Assembly: GCA_002320455.1 (NCBI GenBank)
Contig: DCKU01000134.1
Span: forward strand, 1,111-9,905
Origin: Salinisphaera sp. UBA1666
Lineage (GTDB): Bacteria; Pseudomonadota; Gammaproteobacteria; Nevskiales; Salinisphaeraceae
DNA: 8,795 nt
Direction of reading: 5' to 3'
Below, in pieces: positions 7,248 to 8,795 of this stretch. The translations under genes were made by a program, and so were the position numbers. How positions within the stretch are numbered: position 1 is the first letter of the stretch; every line of letters starts with the position of its first letter. Under the pieces are notes generated by a model. That model did no database searches, had not been told where the DNA came from, and saw nothing but the letters and a program-made list of their open reading frames with translations.

Positions 7248-8609
7248 TCAAGTCGAGGCAGCGATATCGATGCCCTCGGTCACCACGGTGGCCAAATGAT
7301 CGATCTGCTCGGGGCTGATGACATAGGGCGGCATGAAATACATGACGTCGCCCAGCGGGCGCAGCAGCGCCTGACGGGTCAAACCGTGACGATAGACCCT
7401 AAGTCCGCGCCGCTCGCGCCAGTCGAAGGCCGTTCGCGAGGATTTGTCTTGGACCATCTCGATCGCCATCACCATGCCGGTCTGGCGCACCTCGGCGACG
7501 TGTGGATGATCGGCCAGGTGGGCCGTGGCATCGTGCATGCGCTTCGCCAGTGCGACGTTGTGGGTGAGCTGATCGCGGCGCTCGAACTCGTCGATGGTGG
7601 CAATCGCAGCCGCGCACGCCAGCGGGTTGCCGGTATACGAGTGCGAGTGCAGAAACGCCGAAAGATTCTCGTAGTCGTCGTAGAAGGCGTCGTAGATCGT
7701 ATTGCTTGTCAGCGTGACCGATAGCGGCAGATAGCCCGCCGTGATGCCTTTGGACAGGCACATGAAATCCGGCGAGATGCCGCCCGTACCGGCCTGCTCG
7801 CAGGCGAACATCGTGCCCGTGCGTCCAAAGCCGGTCGCGATCTCGTCGGCGATAAGATGGACCCCGTAACGATCACAGGCCTCGCGCAGCAGCTCCAGAT
7901 AAACCGGGTCATACATGCGCATGGTGCCGGCCGCCTGGATCAGCGGCTCGACGATCACGGCACAGGTTTCATGCGCGTGCTCGGCCAGCAGGGCCTCCAT
8001 CTCGGCAAAACAGGCTCGGCTGTGCTCGGCCCAGGACACACCGGGCTCACGATGGAAGCAGTCCGGCGAGCGGGCGGTCAGCGGCTTGAGCAACAGCGGC
8101 TCGTAGGTTTTTTTATAGAGCGAAACATCACCGACGGCCAGCGCGCCCAGCGTTTCCCCGTGGTAGCTGTTGGTCAGGTTGATGAAGCGCGTCTTTTCAC
8201 CGTGGCCGGTATTGCGCCAGTAGTGAAAGCTCATTTTGAGCGCGACTTCGACCGCGGCGGAGCCGTTGTCGGAATAGAAAACCTTGTCCAGGCCCGGCGG
8301 GCTGATCCGCACCAGTCGCTCGGCCAGCGCCACCGCCGGTTCGTGGGTAAAACCGGCCAGCATGATGTGCTCGACGGTATCGAGCTGGCTTTTGATCGCG
8401 TCGTTTATGACCGGGTTGGCGTGGCCGAAGATATTGACCCACCAGCTGCCCACGGCGTCGATATAGCGATTGCCGTCGAAGTCTTCCAGCCATACGCCCT
8501 CGCCTCGCCGCATGGGCACCGGCGGTAGTTTGGCCAGATCCTTCATTTGGGTACACGGATGCCAGAGAACCGCCAGATCGCGATCGATGATGTCTTGGTT
8601 GGTGCTCAT
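7248..8609 (-). CDS. bioA: Adenosylmethionine-8-amino-7-oxononanoate aminotransferase (DAPA synthase)
   Basis: BioA transfers an amino group to 8-amino-7-oxononanoate, giving 7,8-diaminopelargonate in biotin synthesis. From the ATG at 8609 it has 453 residues and is a fold-type I, class III PLP aminotransferase. It shows LWHPCTQMKD (15-24), SDNGSAAVEVALKM (113-126), SYHGETLGA (148-156), the PLP-ring Asp255 in ADEIATGFGRTG (254-265), the Schiff-base Lys287 in LSKGIT, HSYTGNPL (323-330) and RPLGDV (417-422). The E. coli enzyme uses SAM and has Tyr in HPYT; here that residue is Cys19. The reading frame stays open 52 codons upstream to a GTG at 8765, but that extension looks unlike any BioA N-terminus. 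The ribosome site is weak. No other bio gene is in the window. A general class III aminotransferase is the main alternative; the BioA N-terminal motif argues against it. Confidence 0.93.
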   Translation of the reverse strand: MSTNQDIIDRDLAVLWHPCTQMKDLAKLPPVPMRRGEGVWLEDFDGNRYIDAVGSWWVNIFGHANPVINDAIKSQLDTVEHIMLAGFTHEPAVALAERLVRISPPGLDKVFYSDNGSAAVEVALKMSFHYWRNTGHGEKTRFINLTNSYHGETLGALAVGDVSLYKKTYEPLLLKPLTARSPDCFHREPGVSWAEHSRACFAEMEALLAEHAHETCAVIVEPLIQAAGTMRMYDPVYLELLREACDRYGVHLIADEIATGFGRTGTMFACEQAGTGGISPDFMCLSKGITAGYLPLSVTLTSNTIYDAFYDDYENLSAFLHSHSYTGNPLACAAAIATIDEFERRDQLTHNVALAKRMHDATAHLADHPHVAEVRQTGMVMAIEMVQDKSSRTAFDWRERRGLRVYRHGLTRQALLRPLGDVMYFMPPYVISPEQIDHLATVVTEGIDIAAST

Positions 8610-8795
8610 GCAGCGTCGTTGCCGGTGCGGCGCGGGGGAAACAGAGCGCCGTAGTTTATCAAGGCATGGCGATGCGCTAGGGCGTGTCGTCATAAGATAA
8701 GGCAGCGCATCGGCGGCCAAGCCGTGGCAAGACAAGGCATCGCGAGCGTCGCGTGGTCGCTCCACGTGAGCGAGCCCTTAAAAATCAACCATGGC
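8610..8795. other. Upstream region of bioA, no gene identified
   Basis: These 186 bp hold no ORF I can defend. On the minus strand a TTGGCC...TATCTT pair (15-bp spacer) and a TAAACT are weak promoter-like patches. No BirA-type operator (TTGTAAACC with its inverted partner) is visible. A CGTGG-TCGCT-CCACG hairpin sits at 8752-8766 without a T-tract. At the right edge the minus strand could read Ala-Met-Val-Asp-Phe-stop (stop at 8780-8778) and the plus strand has an ATG at 8791; either could belong to a gene outside the window, but 18 bp is too little to decide. Confidence 0.4.

Noticed and set aside
7857..8528. Plus-strand open frame of 223 codons opposite bioA
   Set aside because: Shadow of bioA with no domain and no start signal.
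8640..8680. Possible BirA operator around TTGATAAAC upstream of bioA
   Set aside because: Only one half-site is partly similar to TTGTAAACC, and no correctly spaced inverted partner exists.
8610..8765. bioA N-terminal extension of 52 codons from GTG 8765
   Set aside because: The added peptide looks like translated intergenic DNA, and the BioA N-terminal motif LWHPCTQM sits at the expected distance from ATG 8609.

Overview
The window is an ordinary gammaproteobacterial core-genome region, GC-rich (roughly 60%). Almost every gene is a housekeeping gene on the minus strand. The order greA / yhbY (opposite strand) / rlmE / ftsH / folP / glmM / tpiA / secG / tRNA-Leu(GAG) is the classic cluster seen in E. 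coli and Pseudomonas; having tpiA between glmM and secG is the Pseudomonas-like version. The composition and the acidic protein tails would suit a moderately halophilic lineage such as Salinisphaera, but that is a guess.

Layout, reading minus-strand genes in the direction of transcription (right to left). bioA (8609-7248) comes first, followed by a strong composite hairpin with a T-tract (7185-7135) in the greA leader. greA (7102-6620) ends tail-to-tail with yhbY (6327-6623, plus strand); their stop codons share one CTAG tetranucleotide. yhbY and rlmE (6284-5667) diverge from a 42-bp spacer holding two adjacent 13-nt inverted repeats. rlmE is followed after 115 bp by ftsH (5551-3587, TTG start); that spacer holds two interleaved perfect inverted repeats with pseudoknot topology. 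A textbook intrinsic terminator (3561-3533) follows ftsH. Then come folP (GTG start), glmM, tpiA and secG with gaps of 4 to 29 bp, and the 5' half of tRNA-Leu(GAG), which runs off the left edge.

The genes mix transcript-cleavage control (GreA), ribosome maturation (YhbY, RlmE), membrane protein quality control (FtsH), protein export (SecG), folate synthesis (FolP), UDP-GlcNAc precursor supply (GlmM), glycolysis (TpiA) and biotin synthesis (BioA). No mobile element, CRISPR array or defence locus is visible, and I do not see an undescribed multi-gene system. What merits a second look is in the intergenic RNA/DNA structure: the ftsH leader, the greA leader, the divergent spacer and the terminator that isolates folP. 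One protein-level point also stands out: BioA lacks the tyrosine found in the SAM-using E. coli enzyme.
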